In this document: piece after piece, positions 45,096 to 45,934 of the stretch
How the letters are laid out: each line of letters opens with the position of its first letter
Position numbering within the stretch: the first letter of the stretch is position 1
Assembly (NCBI GenBank): GCA_015499995.1
Contig: JADNRV010000364.1
Span: 1-45,934, forward strand
Length of the DNA: 45,934 nt
Source of the DNA: Flammula alnicola
Taxonomy: Eukaryota > Basidiomycota > Agaricomycetes > Agaricales > Strophariaceae
Direction of reading: 5' to 3'
The notes under the pieces: model-generated
The model's input: the letters and a program-made list of their open reading frames with translations, nothing else
Told to the model about the DNA's origin: nothing
Database searches by the model: none
Made by a program: the position numbers and the translations under genes

Positions 45096-45934
45096 TTCCA
45101 GACTACAGTTAGCCAGACGTTCCTCCGTGGTAGACAGTCATTTTCAGTGTGATCGTAGTTGTAGATTGCGGATTTCCAGAGAATTGTAACGCGGAGATTC
45201 TTCCAGAAGGGTTGTCTGAGTTTGATACTTCCAACCTTGTCTCGTCGTGGAGTAATGAGTAAATTAGCTGATCGTCAGTCGCCGTCGTGGTCAAGACCGC
45301 CTTCAAGTTCGAATTCCATCAACCCCACCACTCGACACCCAATCAATACTGTTCCCCACTCCCAGGGAGGTACCCCTGGTCCCAGTCTTACCCCCACCAG
45401 TGCCATACATCTGCTGCCCCTCACCCCCCCAACAAGACTCGGCACATTCCCGTCCTTAAACCCCGGATACGGGTGCTGCCCGTATGAATTACTCGACGCA
45501 CTAACTGACAACTGGTAGGCAGAGGCGGCGGCATGGGATACCTCTCTGACGCTGGAGCAGTCCAATCTGACTGGACTCGGGATAGCAGAGGCTCGGATAC
45601 GCGTCGAGCAGGCAGTGCGGTGTCGCGTCGCACGCAATGGCAAGAGGCAAGCGAAGACGGTTCGTCTACAAATGCGGAAGGTGTTTACAACAGGACATGC
45701 ACAGCCACGATACTATCTAATCTAATCTAGCCGAGGACTGCCAGACCTCACTACTACAACGCTGCGTCTCATCGTAGTCTGCAGAGGGCGCGAGGAGCGG
45801 GCCTTTGACTTCCCAGATGGCCGCTTTGGAGCCGACGGAGAATTCGAGTCTTCGCGCTGTTGGGTGGGAGGATGGTGTAAGTATATGCGTGTGTTGGGTT
45901 GGATGAAAGGAAGGAAGGAAGGAATGGGAATGAC
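45096..45934. other. Terminal stretch without a supported gene
   Basis: About 0.8 kb downstream of the secreted-protein gene. Overlapping short frames on both strands between 45222 and 45730 are Pro/Ser-rich and unrecognised. A GGAA microsatellite lies at 45906-45924. A gene that starts beyond the window cannot be excluded. Confidence 0.4.
45906..45924 (+). repeat. GGAA microsatellite
   Basis: Four GGAA units in tandem at the window edge. Confidence 0.85.

Noticed and set aside
1..45934. CRISPR array, bacterial operons or rRNA genes
   Set aside because: No regularly spaced repeats, ribosome-binding sites or rRNA sequence were seen; the window is clearly eukaryotic.

Overview
The window is nuclear DNA from a filamentous fungus, most likely a mushroom-forming basidiomycete (Agaricomycete). 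The reasons are many short GT-AG introns (about 40-130 bases) with GTNNGY donors, genes cut into very small exons, CT-rich promoter tracts, and proteins that read as fungal families (UTP18, a Pho80/Pcl-type cyclin, SPO22/ZIP4). All family calls come from reading translated sequence and family knowledge; no database search was possible.

Layout. (1) 31-2444, minus: a UTP18 (U3 snoRNP WD-repeat protein) gene with recognisable exons and introns but several frameshifts. (2) 2445-17987: about 15 kb with no supported gene, ending in a 3-kb stretch of microsatellites and CT-rich promoter sequence. (3) 17988-22644, plus: an intact four-exon gene for a large, mostly disordered cyclin of about 1,465 residues. 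(4) 22645-30888: intergenic DNA holding a cluster of short inverted-repeat elements at 27.37-28.77 kb. (5) 30889-31131, minus: a small two-exon gene or gene remnant, head to head with (6) 31597-36361, plus: an intact SPO22/ZIP4 meiotic gene that I resolve into about 28 exons. (7) 38850-40690, plus: a second, more decayed UTP18 copy that still carries introns, so it arose by DNA duplication and not by retrotransposition. (8) 40955-41435, minus: a frameshifted conserved-looking fragment. (9) 42896-43554: a composite foldback element with 194-base arms that differ at one position. (10) 43749-45095, plus: a secreted Pro/His/Arg-rich protein. (11) 45096-45934: no supported gene.

The cyclin and ZIP4 genes keep perfect reading frames over more than 7 kb, so the frameshifts in both UTP18 copies look like real decay and not poor sequence. 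The genes do not form an obvious pathway: one is ribosome biogenesis (decayed), one cyclin/CDK signalling, one meiotic crossover control, one secreted protein. The most unusual structures are the near-perfect 194-base inverted repeat, the palindromic-end short elements, the tRNA-like sequence antisense within a ZIP4 intron, and the paired decaying UTP18 copies in inverted orientation 36 kb apart. I did not find a clear new multi-gene system.
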